From: Schlegelella_A sp963778525
Lineage (GTDB): Bacteria > Pseudomonadota > Gammaproteobacteria > Burkholderiales > Burkholderiaceae_C
Length of the DNA: 64,000 nucleotides
Assembly (NCBI GenBank): GCA_963778525.1
Contig: CAVZUJ010000005.1
Location: 62,001-126,000 of the forward strand
Direction: 5' to 3'
In this document: positions 1-8,677 of the stretch, piece by piece
How the letters are laid out: each line of letters begins with the position of its first letter
Position numbering within the stretch: position 1 is the first letter of the stretch
Notes under the pieces: generated by a model
What the model was told of the DNA's origin: nothing
What the model saw: the letters and a program-made list of their open reading frames with translations, nothing else
The model's database searches: none
Translations under genes and position numbers: made by a program

Positions 1-1
1 C

Positions 2-559
2 GCTCGCCTGGCGCGCGCCTATGGCTACGTTTTCCAGGCGCCGGCGCTGTTTCCCTGGCGCACGGTGCTGGCCAACGTCTGCCTGCCGCTCGAGATCCAC
101 GGCCTCGACAAGGCGAAGGCCGAGAAGGTCGCCCGCGAGCATCTCGAGCGGGTCGGCCTCACCGGTTTCGAAGGCAAGTACCCGTGGCAGCTCTCGGGTG
201 GCATGCAACAGCGGGTCTCGATCGCGCGTGCGCTCGGCTTCGAGCCCAAGCTGCTGATGATGGACGAGCCCTTCGGCGCGCTCGACGAGATCACGCGCGA
301 CCGGCTGAACGAGCAGCTGCTGCGCCTGTGGGAGCGGGAGAAGCGCACGGTCGTCTTCGTCACCCATTCGATTCCGGAGGCGGTGTTCCTCTCGTCGCGC
401 ATCGTCGTGATGTCACCGCGGCCCGGTCGGATCGTCGAGGTCATCGAATCCGGCTTGCCCGCCGATCGCACGCTCGACATCCGCGACACGCCCGAGTTCA
501 GCGCCATCGCGCATCGGGTGCGGGTCGCCTTGCAGGAAGGCCATGGCGGCAGCCACTAG
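2..559 (+). CDS. ABC transporter ATP-binding protein, NitT/TauT-ThiZ type (5' truncated by window)
   Basis: The frame is open from the window edge, so the Walker A region lies outside and 185 residues are visible. The Q-loop (VFQAPALFPWRTV), the ABC signature LSGGMQQR, Walker B with catalytic Glu (LLMMDEPFGALDE) and the H-loop His (FVTHSIPEA) are in the right order. The family energises import of small organic ions such as nitrate, taurine or thiamine precursors. It overlaps the following permease by 17 bp, so it is the first visible gene of an importer operon. The substrate is not readable from the ATPase. Confidence 0.93.
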   Translation, partial: ARLARAYGYVFQAPALFPWRTVLANVCLPLEIHGLDKAKAEKVAREHLERVGLTGFEGKYPWQLSGGMQQRVSIARALGFEPKLLMMDEPFGALDEITRDRLNEQLLRLWEREKRTVVFVTHSIPEAVFLSSRIVVMSPRPGRIVEVIESGLPADRTLDIRDTPEFSAIAHRVRVALQEGHGGSH

Positions 560-1446
560 GCGACTGCGGCGCGCGCTCGGGCAGGCCTGGTTCCGGGCCG
601 GACCGGTGCTCGTCGTGCTCGTGGTCCTGCTTGTCGTCTGGTACGTGGCGGCGATCGGCTTCAATGCGCCGCAGGTCATCGAGCGCACGCTTTCCGATCA
701 GCCCGGCTGGGGCGTGACTGATCTCGTTCCGCTCACGCTCTCGATGGATCGGCCGGTGCTGCCGGCGCCGCACCAGATCGCGCTCGACCTCTTCGATTCC
801 GTCTTCGGCTGGCCGCTCGACTCGCCGCGCAACCTGCTCTATCACGCCGGCGTCACCAGCTCGGCCACCTTGCTCGGCTTCGTCATGGGCAGCCTGCTCG
901 GCGCTGTCATCGCCGTGCTCATCGTCCACTCGCGCACCCTCGAGCGCAGCCTCTTTCCCTGGGTCATCGCCTCGCAGACGGTGCCGGTGCTGGCGATCGC
1001 GCCGATCGTCATCGTCCTCCTCGGCAGCATGGGGATGACCGGCGTCTTCCCGAAGGCCGTGATCTCGATGTACCTGTGCTTCTTTCCGGTCGCAGTGGCG
1101 CTGGTCAAGGGCTTGCGCTCGCCCGGCGTGATGGAGCTCGAGCTGCTCCACACCTATGCCGCGTCCGGGCAGGACACGTTCTGGAAGCTGCGCGTGCCGG
1201 CGTCGCTGCCGTTCCTCTTCCCGGCCCTGCGCATCGGCATCGCCGCCGGCCTGGTCGGCGCCATCGTCGGCGAGCTGCCGACCGGCGCGCAGGCGGGCCT
1301 CGGCGCGCGCTTGCTCACCGGCTCCTACTACGGCAACACGGTGCAGATCTGGTCGGCGCTGGTGATGTCGGCTCTTGCTCGGGCTGGCCCTCACGGCCTG
1401 CGTCGCCCTGGCCGAGCGCTGGCTCACCCCGGGCGGCAAGCGATGA
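543..1446 (+). CDS. ABC transporter permease, BPD_transp_1 family, frame break near the 3' end
   Basis: Inner-membrane permease of about 300 residues. It has an N-terminal membrane segment (VLVVLVVLLVVWYVAAI), a periplasmic stretch, then the usual helices and an EAA loop near ELLHTYAASGQDTFWKLRVPA. As written the frame runs into SALARAGPHGLRRPG and stops at 1460. Moving frame at about 1371 gives a proper last helix (LLLGLALTACVALAERWLTP) and a stop at 1444-1446. One extra or two missing bases there explain it. The ATPase gene overlaps its start and a second permease follows, so it is probably half of a heterodimeric channel. Confidence 0.85.
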
Positions 1447-1456
1447 GCGCGGCATC

Positions 1457-2314
1457 ATGAGCCTGGCCTGGCTGCTGCCGCTGCTGATCGTGCTGCTGGT
1501 GCTCGCCGTCTTCAGCGTGCGCCGGGCTGCCGCGATCGAAGGCTACGGCGCGATCGGCCGCTTCGCCGCGCCGCTCCTCTTCGGCATCTGGGTCCTGGTC
1601 TTCTGGCAGCTGCTGACGCAGGCGCTCGGCGTGCCGCAGGTGCTGCTGCCCGCGCCCAGCCTCATCGGCCATGCCCTGCTCGGCAATGCCGGCGTCCTGG
1701 CGGGAGACTTCGTGCAGACGGTCCTGCACTCGGCCCTGATCGGCCTGGTCGCGGGCTCGGGCCTCGGCTTCGTCACCGGCGTGCTGATCGATCGCAGCCC
1801 CTTCCTGCAGCGCGGCCTGCTGCCGGTGGCGGCGCTGGCCAGCACCGTGCCGCTTGTCGGCATCGCGCCGATCATGGTGATGTGGTTCGGCTTCGACTGG
1901 CATTCGAAGGCCGCCGTCGTCGTCGTCATGACCTTCTTTCCGATGCTCGTGAACACCCTTGCCGGGCTCGAGGAATCGGGCCACATGGAACGCGACCTGA
2001 TGCGCTCGTACGGCGCCGGCTACTGGCGCACGCTCCTGGCGCTGCGCATTCCGGTGGCCTTGCCCTTCGTCTTCAACGCGCTGAAGGTGAACTCGACCCT
2101 GGCGATGATCGGCGCCATCGTCGCCGAGTTCTTCGGCTCGCCGATCTCCGGCCTGGGCTTTCGCATTTCCACCGAGGCGGCGCGCCTCAACATGGGCCTG
2201 GTCTGGGCGGCGATCGTCGTGGCGGCGCTGGCAGGATCCCTGCTCTACGGCCTGCTCGGCTGGATCGAAAGGCGAGCGACGTTCTGGCACCCCTCGTTTC
2301 GGACCGCCGGATGA
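1457..2314 (+). CDS. ABC transporter permease, BPD_transp_1 family
   Basis: 285-residue inner-membrane permease, intact. Hydrophobic segments at about residues 1-20, 30-55, 95-120, 125-150, 155-175 and 245-270. The EAA-type loop ERDLMRSYGAGYWRTLLALRIPVALPF contacts the ATPase. The start ATG lies 10 bp after the repaired stop of the upstream permease and fits the family N-terminus. Together with the upstream permease, the ATPase and the binding protein downstream it makes a complete four-gene importer. Confidence 0.92.
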   Translation: MSLAWLLPLLIVLLVLAVFSVRRAAAIEGYGAIGRFAAPLLFGIWVLVFWQLLTQALGVPQVLLPAPSLIGHALLGNAGVLAGDFVQTVLHSALIGLVAGSGLGFVTGVLIDRSPFLQRGLLPVAALASTVPLVGIAPIMVMWFGFDWHSKAAVVVVMTFFPMLVNTLAGLEESGHMERDLMRSYGAGYWRTLLALRIPVALPFVFNALKVNSTLAMIGAIVAEFFGSPISGLGFRISTEAARLNMGLVWAAIVVAALAGSLLYGLLGWIERRATFWHPSFRTAG

Positions 2315-2382
2315 GTTCAAATGCAGGCTTGCACCCGAGTTCCCTTCCCCACGCCGCAAGGCACAACTTCCGGAGTTCCCAG

Positions 2383-3387
2383 ATGCGCAAAAGCACAATC
2401 CTGATCTCGTTGCTGCTGGCCGGCGCGGCCGGAGCCGCGGCCGCGGCCGACAAGGTCACCGTCCAGCTGAAGTGGTTGCCGCAGGCCCAGTTCGCCGGCT
2501 ACTACGTGGCCCAGGCCAAGGGCTTCTACAAGGACGCCGGCCTCGATGTCACCATCAAGCCGGGCGGCCCGGACATCGCCCCGGCGCAGGTGCTCGCCGC
2601 CAAGGGCGCCGACGTCACCGTCGACTGGATGCCGAGCGCGCTCGCCGCGCGCGAAGCCGGCGTGCCGATGGTCAACATCGCGCAGATCTTCAACCGCTCG
2701 GGAATGATGCTCACCTGCAAGAAGTCGAGCGGTGTCCACACCTCGAAGGACTTCAAGGGCAAGACGATGGGCGTCTGGTTCGGCGGCAACGAATATCCCT
2801 TCCTCAGCTGGATGGGCACGCTCGGCCTGAAGACCAGTGGTGCGACCCCCGACGTGAAGGTGCTCAAGCAAGGCTTCAACGTCGACCCGCTGCTGCAGAA
2901 CCAGGCGGCCTGCATCTCGACCATGATCTACAACGAGTACTGGCAGGTGATCGATGCCGGCGTCAAGCCGGCCGACCTGGTCACCTTCCCGTATGAAGAC
3001 CAGGGCGCGGCCACGCTCGAGGACGGTCTCTATGCGCGCGGCCCCGACCTGGCCGATCCGGCCTACGTCGCCAAGCTGGCGAAGTTCGTGAAGGCCTCGA
3101 TCGAAGGCTGGAACTACGCCATCAAGCATCAGGACGAGGCCGTCAAGATCGTCCTCGCGGCCGACACCTCGGGCGGCTCGAACGCGAAGGTACAGAAGCG
3201 CCAGCTCGAGAACGTGGCCACGCTCATCACCAATGCCGGCACGCCGAAGATGGGCGTGCTCGACCCCGCTGCCTATCAGCGCACGGTGAAGGTGCTGCTT
3301 GCCGGTGGCAGCGATCCGGTGATCAAGAAGGACCCGGGCACCGATGCCTGGACCCACGCCGTCACCGACAAGGCGATGGCGAAGTAG
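2383..3387 (+). CDS. ABC transporter periplasmic substrate-binding protein, NMT1/THI5-like
   Basis: 334 residues with a Sec signal peptide (MRKSTILISLLLAGAAGAAAAA, cleavage near residue 22). The mature start KVTVQLKWLPQAQFAGYYVA is typical of the NMT1/THI5 fold, whose members bind hydroxymethylpyrimidine-like compounds, and also riboflavin or purines in some relatives. I chose the ATG directly before the signal peptide; an upstream in-frame ATG at 2311 would bury the signal. It closes the importer operon. The purine-catabolic genes nearby suggest a nucleobase-like ligand, but that is inference from position only. Confidence 0.9.
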   Translation: MRKSTILISLLLAGAAGAAAAADKVTVQLKWLPQAQFAGYYVAQAKGFYKDAGLDVTIKPGGPDIAPAQVLAAKGADVTVDWMPSALAAREAGVPMVNIAQIFNRSGMMLTCKKSSGVHTSKDFKGKTMGVWFGGNEYPFLSWMGTLGLKTSGATPDVKVLKQGFNVDPLLQNQAACISTMIYNEYWQVIDAGVKPADLVTFPYEDQGAATLEDGLYARGPDLADPAYVAKLAKFVKASIEGWNYAIKHQDEAVKIVLAADTSGGSNAKVQKRQLENVATLITNAGTPKMGVLDPAAYQRTVKVLLAGGSDPVIKKDPGTDAWTHAVTDKAMAK

Positions 3388-3399
3388 GCAAACCGATGA

Positions 3400-3427
3400 G
3401 CCCGGCCGTCGAGCGCCGGGCCTTCGT
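3400..3427 (+). terminator. Probable terminator hairpin after the importer operon
   Basis: A 7-bp perfect stem (GCCCGGC / GCCGGGC) with an 8-nt loop lies 12 bp after the binding-protein stop and is followed by CTTCGTT. The T tract is weak, so this may only attenuate or protect the message. Confidence 0.5.
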
Positions 3428-3541
3428 TGCCGCTGCCGGCGGCGCCGTCGGCAGCGTGCCGTGCCGCCTGCTGGAGAGCGGGCTTGCGGCCTCCCTGGCG
3501 CATCGTGCCGTCCTGTCCAGGGTGGCGACGGAGGACTGCCG

Positions 3542-4204
3542 ATGAGCGTATCCATGCAGACGTACTACGCCGCGCGTGCCCCGGAGTACGACGCGATCTA
3601 CCGCAAGCCCGAACGGCAGGCCGACCTGCGCGCCATCGAGGCCTGGCTGCCGGCGCGCTTCGAGCGTGCGCGCGTGCTCGAGGTCGCCTGCGGTACCGGC
3701 TACTGGACGCGCTTCATCGCTCCGGTCGCGCTCAGCGTGCTCGGTATCGATGCCGCGCCCGAGACGCTGCGCATGGCCGAGGCGCGCATGGCCGAGGCGG
3801 GCGTCGAGGCGAACGTGCGGTTCGAGGTCGGCGATGCCTATGCGCTGGCGGCGAGCGAGCCGAAGTGCGACGGCGCGTTCGCCGGATTCTGGTTCTCGCA
3901 CATCCCGAAAGCGCGCGTGCGCGAGTTCCTGACCGGCCTGGGTGCCGTGCTCGCACCGGGCGCCAGGGTCGTGTTGCTCGACAACCTGTTCGTCGAAGGC
4001 AGCAGCTCGCCGATCAGCGAGCGCGATGGCGAAGGCAACAGCTACCAGGCGCGCGGGCTCGCCGACGGCAGCGTGCACCGGGTGCTGAAGAACTTTCCCT
4101 CGGAGGCCGAGCTGCGCGCGACGGCCGAAGGCGTGGGAACGAACGTCGCGTACCAGGCCTGGCCGCACTACTGGGCCTTGCAGTACACGACGCCGAAGCC
4201 CTGA
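3542..4204 (+). CDS. Class I SAM-dependent methyltransferase
   Basis: 220 residues. Motif I (VLEVACGTGYWT, about residues 42-53) and the acidic end of strand beta2 (GIDAAPE) mark a Rossmann-fold SAM binder of the Methyltransf_11/25 type. GGAGG lies 9 nt before the chosen ATG, and the protein begins MSVSMQTYYAARAPEYDAIY like other ubiE-like cytosolic methyltransferases. The substrate is unknown. It is followed 10 bp later by an exported hydrolase. Confidence 0.85.
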   Translation: MSVSMQTYYAARAPEYDAIYRKPERQADLRAIEAWLPARFERARVLEVACGTGYWTRFIAPVALSVLGIDAAPETLRMAEARMAEAGVEANVRFEVGDAYALAASEPKCDGAFAGFWFSHIPKARVREFLTGLGAVLAPGARVVLLDNLFVEGSSSPISERDGEGNSYQARGLADGSVHRVLKNFPSEAELRATAEGVGTNVAYQAWPHYWALQYTTPKP

Positions 4205-4214
4205 ACGACCGCGG

Positions 4215-5006
4215 ATGCAAACGGTCCTCGTCTGGCTGACGGCCTTCTGCCTCGCGGCCGCGTCGCAGTTCGCACGCGCGCAGACGCCGGCGCAAGTGGC
4301 CGACATCGCGACGCGGCCCGGCGTGACGCAACGCCTGCTCGTGCTCACGCCGGCGCAGCCGCGGGCGACGGTCGTGCTGTTCACCGGCGGCAACGGCGCC
4401 CTGCAGCTGCGCCCCGATGGCAGCCTCGGCTCGGGCGCCGGCAACTTCCTCGTGCGCAGCCGCCAGCGCTTCGCCGATGCCGGCCTGACGGTGGTTCTGG
4501 TCGATGCGCCCTCCGATCGCCAGAGCGAGCCTTTTCTCGCCGGCTTTCGGCAGCGGCCCGAGCACGCGGCCGACATCAAGGCCGTCATCGCCTGGCTGCG
4601 CAGCCGCTCCGAGCTGCCGGTGTGGCTGGTGGGCACCAGCCGCGGCACGCAATCGGTGGCCTACCTCGCCACCGAGCTTTCGGGGCGCGACGGACCGGAC
4701 GGCATCGTCCTCACCTCGTCCATCCTCGTCGACCGGAAGAGCCGTGCCGTGTTGGCGATGCCGCTCGACAAGATCCGGGTCCCGGTGCTTGTCGTGCATC
4801 ACGAGCTGGACGCTTGCCCGCTCTGTCCCTTTGCCAGCGTGCCGTCGCTGCTGGCGGGGCTCGAGCACGCGCCGCGCAAGCAATTGCTCTCGTTTCGCGA
4901 CGGCCAGAGCACCGGCGACCCGTGCGAGGCGTTCGCCCATCACGGCTACAACGGCATCGAGCCCGAGGTGGTCCGGCAGATCGCGAGCTGGCTGCTCGCG
5001 GCCTGA
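4215..5006 (+). CDS. Exported alpha/beta hydrolase
   Basis: 263 residues with a signal peptide ending at ARA-Q (about residue 22). The nucleophile elbow is GTSRG (Ser about 142), and a candidate catalytic His lies in AFAHHGYNG near the C-terminus. Two Cys close to each other (DACPLCPF) may form a disulfide, as expected for a periplasmic protein. The substrate is not predictable. It starts 10 bp after the methyltransferase and ends facing the purine genes on the other strand. Confidence 0.85.
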   Translation: MQTVLVWLTAFCLAAASQFARAQTPAQVADIATRPGVTQRLLVLTPAQPRATVVLFTGGNGALQLRPDGSLGSGAGNFLVRSRQRFADAGLTVVLVDAPSDRQSEPFLAGFRQRPEHAADIKAVIAWLRSRSELPVWLVGTSRGTQSVAYLATELSGRDGPDGIVLTSSILVDRKSRAVLAMPLDKIRVPVLVVHHELDACPLCPFASVPSLLAGLEHAPRKQLLSFRDGQSTGDPCEAFAHHGYNGIEPEVVRQIASWLLAA

Positions 5007-5027
5007 TCGTCGCTTCGCCGCGCGCCG

Positions 5028-5558
5028 TCAGCGCGAGCGCCAGTAGCGGCGATGCAAGGCCGTGATCGGCTCCACCATCGCCGCCACCGGGCCGATCACC
5101 CGGATGTCCTTCTGGCCGCGCGCGAAGACGTGTCGGCAGGGCAGATCGAGGGTCGGGTTCTCCGGGTGGTTGCCGGTCTCGGCGAGCAAGGCATGCTCCT
5201 CGATGCCGAACACGGTGCGGCCGATGTTCGCCCAGTACTGCGTGCCGGCGCACATCGCGCACGGCTCGACGGTGCTGACCAGCGTGCATGGCCAGAGCTC
5301 GGCCGGTGGCCAGCGCTTCGCCGCCGCGCGCGCCAGCACCGCTTCGGCGTGGTTGACGCTGTCGACGTTGCCTTGCTCCATGAGCACCGTCTCGTGATCG
5401 GCCGCCACCAGGAGGGCGCCGAAAGGATGATGGCCGGCGTCCATCGCGCGCCGGGCCAGGGCATGGGCGCGATCCAGCATCGCCGCCACCTGCCCGGACG
5501 ACGGCTCGCTGCGTGGCGCGGGCGAAGGCACATCGAGGCCCGGCGTCTTTTCGCTCAT
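5028..5558 (-). CDS. Small zinc nucleobase deaminase, guanine-deaminase-like (CDA fold)
   Basis: 176 residues. The cytidine-deaminase-fold zinc site is complete: HAE (about residue 70, with the proton-shuttling Glu) and PCAMC (about 98-102). Length and the FGIEEHALL segment fit bacterial GuaD or related purine and cytosine deaminases more than TadA. Guanine to xanthine would feed the urate route encoded next door. Its ATG overlaps the stop of the upstream M20 gene (ATGA), so the two are translationally coupled. Isocytosine or other base deamination cannot be excluded. Confidence 0.8.
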   Translation of the reverse strand: MSEKTPGLDVPSPAPRSEPSSGQVAAMLDRAHALARRAMDAGHHPFGALLVAADHETVLMEQGNVDSVNHAEAVLARAAAKRWPPAELWPCTLVSTVEPCAMCAGTQYWANIGRTVFGIEEHALLAETGNHPENPTLDLPCRHVFARGQKDIRVIGPVAAMVEPITALHRRYWRSR

Positions 5559-6814
5559 GGTGTCGCACCGTCTGTTGGTGTTGCCGGCGCCAGCAGATCG
5601 AACAAGGTGCGGGCGACGACCTTCGTCGCCCGCCGCAGGTCCTCGAGCAGCAGATGCTCGTCGGCGCGCTTGGCGTTCGATTCGAACACCGTGCGCGGGC
5701 CGGCGCCATAGATGGCTGCAGGAATGCCGGCCTCGCCGTAGAGGCGAACGTCGGTGTAGAGCGGCGTGCCCGAGACGGGAATCGGCTCGCCGAAGATCGC
5801 CTCGCCGTGGCGCTGCAGCGCTTCCACCAGCGGCGCATTGCCGGCCAGAGGCTGCAATGCCTGGGCCAGCAGCAGGCGGCGGATCTCGACCCGGATGCCG
5901 GGAACCGCTGCCGCCGCATCGTCGATGACCTGGCGGACCTGCGCTTCGACGTGCGCCGGGTCTTCTTCGGGAATCATGCGCCGGTCGAGCTTGAGCACGA
6001 CCTTGCCCGGCACGACGTTGGTGTTCGTGCCGCCCTCGATGCGGCCGACGTTCAGGTACGGATGGCTGATGCCGGCGACGTTCGAGGTGATGTCTTCGTA
6101 GACCTTGTTCTGCGCATAGAGCGCATTGAGGATCGCCACCGCGCCCTGCAACGCGTCGATGCCGGTCGACGGAATCGCGGCGTGCGCCTGCTTGCCGTGC
6201 ACGGTGACCTCGAGCTGCAGGCAGCCGTTGTGCGCCGTCACCACCTGGTAGCTGAAGCCGGCGGCAAGCAAGAGGTCGGGCTTGACGAGCCCCATCTTCA
6301 GCAGCCAGCCGGGCCCGAGCTCGCCGCCGAATTCCTCGTCGTAGGTGAAGTGCAGCTCGACGCTGCCGGCCAGCGGCAAGCCGAGCGCCTCGAGGGCGCG
6401 CACGGCGAAGGTGTAGGTGGCGAAATCGCTCTTGCTCACCGCCGAGGCGCGGCCGTAGAGCTTGCCGCCTTCGACTTGTCCGCCGTACGGATCGTGGACC
6501 CAGCCTTCGCCCGGCGGCACGACGTCGCCATGCGCGTTCAGGGCGATCGTGCGGCCTTCGCCGTAGCGGCGGCGAACGACGAGGTTGGTGATCGACTCGA
6601 GCCCGTATTCGCGCACCACCGCATCGGGCACCGGGTAGCGATCGGCGACGAAGCCGAACCCGGCCAGGAGCGCGGCGGTGCGCTCCGCATGCGGCGCGTT
6701 GTTGCCCGGCGGCGTGTCGGTGGGCACGCGCACCAGCTCCTGCAGGAATTCGGTTTCCTCTGCGAAATGGGCGTCGACCCAGTCGTCGAGCTTGGCGTAG
6801 GGCGTCATGGTCAT
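5555..6814 (-). CDS. M20 family metallohydrolase (ArgE/DapE/ACY1-like)
   Basis: 419 residues, intact. The first metal-site segment is ALNAHGDVVP (His plus Asp) and the catalytic Glu lies in TYDEEFGGE. The dimerisation lid domain (about residues 200-310) includes GKQAHAAIP. The family hydrolyses amide, peptide or carbamoyl bonds with two zinc ions. Its start overlaps the allC stop and its stop overlaps the deaminase start, so it belongs to the purine operon. A ureido or N-carbamoyl intermediate is a reasonable guess as substrate. The exact reaction is not known. Confidence 0.85.
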   Translation of the reverse strand: MTMTPYAKLDDWVDAHFAEETEFLQELVRVPTDTPPGNNAPHAERTAALLAGFGFVADRYPVPDAVVREYGLESITNLVVRRRYGEGRTIALNAHGDVVPPGEGWVHDPYGGQVEGGKLYGRASAVSKSDFATYTFAVRALEALGLPLAGSVELHFTYDEEFGGELGPGWLLKMGLVKPDLLLAAGFSYQVVTAHNGCLQLEVTVHGKQAHAAIPSTGIDALQGAVAILNALYAQNKVYEDITSNVAGISHPYLNVGRIEGGTNTNVVPGKVVLKLDRRMIPEEDPAHVEAQVRQVIDDAAAAVPGIRVEIRRLLLAQALQPLAGNAPLVEALQRHGEAIFGEPIPVSGTPLYTDVRLYGEAGIPAAIYGAGPRTVFESNAKRADEHLLLEDLRRATKVVARTLFDLLAPATPTDGATP

Positions 6815-8677
6815 GGTGCGGCCTCGGCCAGCTCGTCGAGCACGCGCAGGAAGGCTTCGATGGCGAGCTGCATGTCGTCGGCGGTGCTCGATTCGAGCGG
6901 GTTGTGGCTGATGCCGGCGTTCTCGCCGCGCACGAACAGCATCGCCTGCGGCATGACTTCGCCGAGCTTCATGGCGTCGTGGCCGGCGCCGCTCGGCATG
7001 CGGTGCACCGGCAGTCCGGCCGCCGCGACGGCGCGCTCCCAACGCCCCTGCCACTCGGGTGCGCAGGGCGCGGCGGCCGCGCGCATCGTCTCGTCGATGG
7101 TCACGGAAAGGCCGCGCCGCTCGCAGATCGCATGCAGCTCGGCCAGCACGTCGGCGGTGCAGTCGTCGCGCACGGCGTTGGTGGTGGCGCGCATGTCGAG
7201 CGTGAAGCGGCAGCGGCCCGGCACGACGTTGGTCGAGCCGTTCGGCACGTCGAGCATGCCCATCGTGCCGACCAGGTCGGGCACCGAGCCGGCGCGCTTC
7301 TCCAGGTAGACGGCGAGCTCGGCGACGGCGGCGGCGGCGTCGCGCCGGCTCGCCATCGGCGTCGTGCCGGCGTGGCTGGCCATGCCGCGCACTTCCCCGG
7401 CGTAGCGCACGCCGCCGTTGATCGACGTGACGACGCCGAGCGGCAAGCCGAGCTCGGCGAGCACCGGACCCTGCTCGATGTGCACCTCGACGAAGCCCAG
7501 GTACTTCGAGGGGTCGCGCTTCAGCGCCGCGATGGCCTCGGCCGAGGCCGGCAAGCCGGCGTGGCGCATGGCTTCTTCCATCGTCGTGCCGTCGGCGTCG
7601 CGCTGGGCCAGCCAGCGGCGGTCGAACTGGCCGAGGAGGGCGCCCGAGCCGAGGAAGGTGGCCTTGTAGCGCTGCCCTTCTTCTTCGGCGAAGGCCACGA
7701 CCTCGATCGCGAAGGGCAGTCGACGCTTCGCGCGATGCAGCTCGCGCACGCAGATCATCGGCACGAAGATGCCCAGGCGGCCGTCGTACTTGCCGCCGTT
7801 GCGCACGGTGTCGAAGTGCGAGCCGGTCAAGAGCCTTTGGCTCCTGACCGGTTCCCGGTGCGATGGGCCCGACCCCTCCCGTCCTCCCCCTCCCCTTCGC
7901 AGGGGAGGGCCCGAAGGCGCCCGCTTCGCTCTGCGATGCATACACGCCGACGACGTTGCCGACCGCGTCGATCGACACATTGTCGAAGCCGCACTCGCGC
8001 ATCCAGTGCAGCAGCTGGGCGGCGCAGGCGCGATGCGCATCGGTGAGGTAGGTGACGGTGAGCTGGCCGTTCTCGGCGTAGCCCGGATCGGAGTGCGCTG
8101 CCAGCAGCTCGGCGCAGTCCCAGGCTTGCTGGCCGAGCTGCGGCACGTAGCCGAAACGATCGTCGAGGCGAAGCTCGGCGATGCGGTGGACGTTGCGCAG
8201 CGCTTCGCCGAATTCGAAATCGGGGTGGTTCTCGAGGCGCCGCTCGAACGTGGCGATGATCTGCGCCTTGCTCAGGCCGTTGCCGCGCGGGCCACGCACG
8301 GCGAGGATGAACGGGAAGCCGAACTTCTCGTTGTAGGCGGCATTGAGGTGCTGCAGCGCGGCCAGCTCGTCGGCGCTGCAGTGGGTGAGGCCGGCCTTGC
8401 CCTGTTCATGCGTCGACTCGGCGGTCAGCGACTTGGCCGCCATCGCCTGGCCGGCCAGCTCCGGATGGGCGCGCAGGAGGGCCTGCTTTCGCTCCAGGCT
8501 GGCACCGGCCACGGTTTCGACGAGCACGCGCTTGAGCTGGGCCAGGCTCGCGAACGGCCGGCGCGGTTCGGCCCAATCGGCGACCCAGGGCGAGTCTTCG
8601 TAGATGCCCTTGAGCAGCACGCCGAACACCGCGGGCGATGCGCTGTTGAGCTCGTCGAGGGTGAGCTGTCGATTCAT
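6811..8677 (-). pseudogene. uraD-allC fusion: OHCU decarboxylase joined to allantoate amidohydrolase, interrupted by a 73-bp insertion
   Basis: The N-terminal 170 residues are 2-oxo-4-hydroxy-4-carboxy-5-ureidoimidazoline decarboxylase, with the HPELAG His and the ESTHEQ Glu. After YVPQLGQQAWDCAELL the chain passes into an M20-type allantoate amidohydrolase (LLTGSHFDTVRNGGKYDGRLG, FAEEEGQRY, HIEQGPVLAE). Between GNVVGVYAS and RLLTGSHFD lies a palindromic insertion that moves the frame. Removing 73 bp between two TGCGATG repeats restores one frame of exactly 598 codons. As written it should yield only the decarboxylase plus a short tail. Start and stop overlap puuE and the M20 gene (ATGA). Confidence 0.85.
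7859..7938. mobile_element. REP-like palindromic insertion with 7-bp direct repeat
   Basis: TGCGATG occurs at 7859-7865 and again at 7932-7938. The DNA between holds a 9-bp perfect hairpin, CCCTCCCCT-TCGC-AGGGGAGGG (7888-7909), and G/C-rich flanks. The period is 73 bp, which is not a multiple of three, and its excision restores the host reading frame. This looks like a small non-autonomous palindromic element that duplicated its target. No transposase is encoded. Confidence 0.7.

Noticed and set aside
3396..3542. A 48-codon reading frame (MSPAVERRAF...) between the binding protein and the methyltransferase
   Set aside because: It runs through the terminator-like hairpin, has no recognisable sequence and its stop overlaps the next start only by chance.
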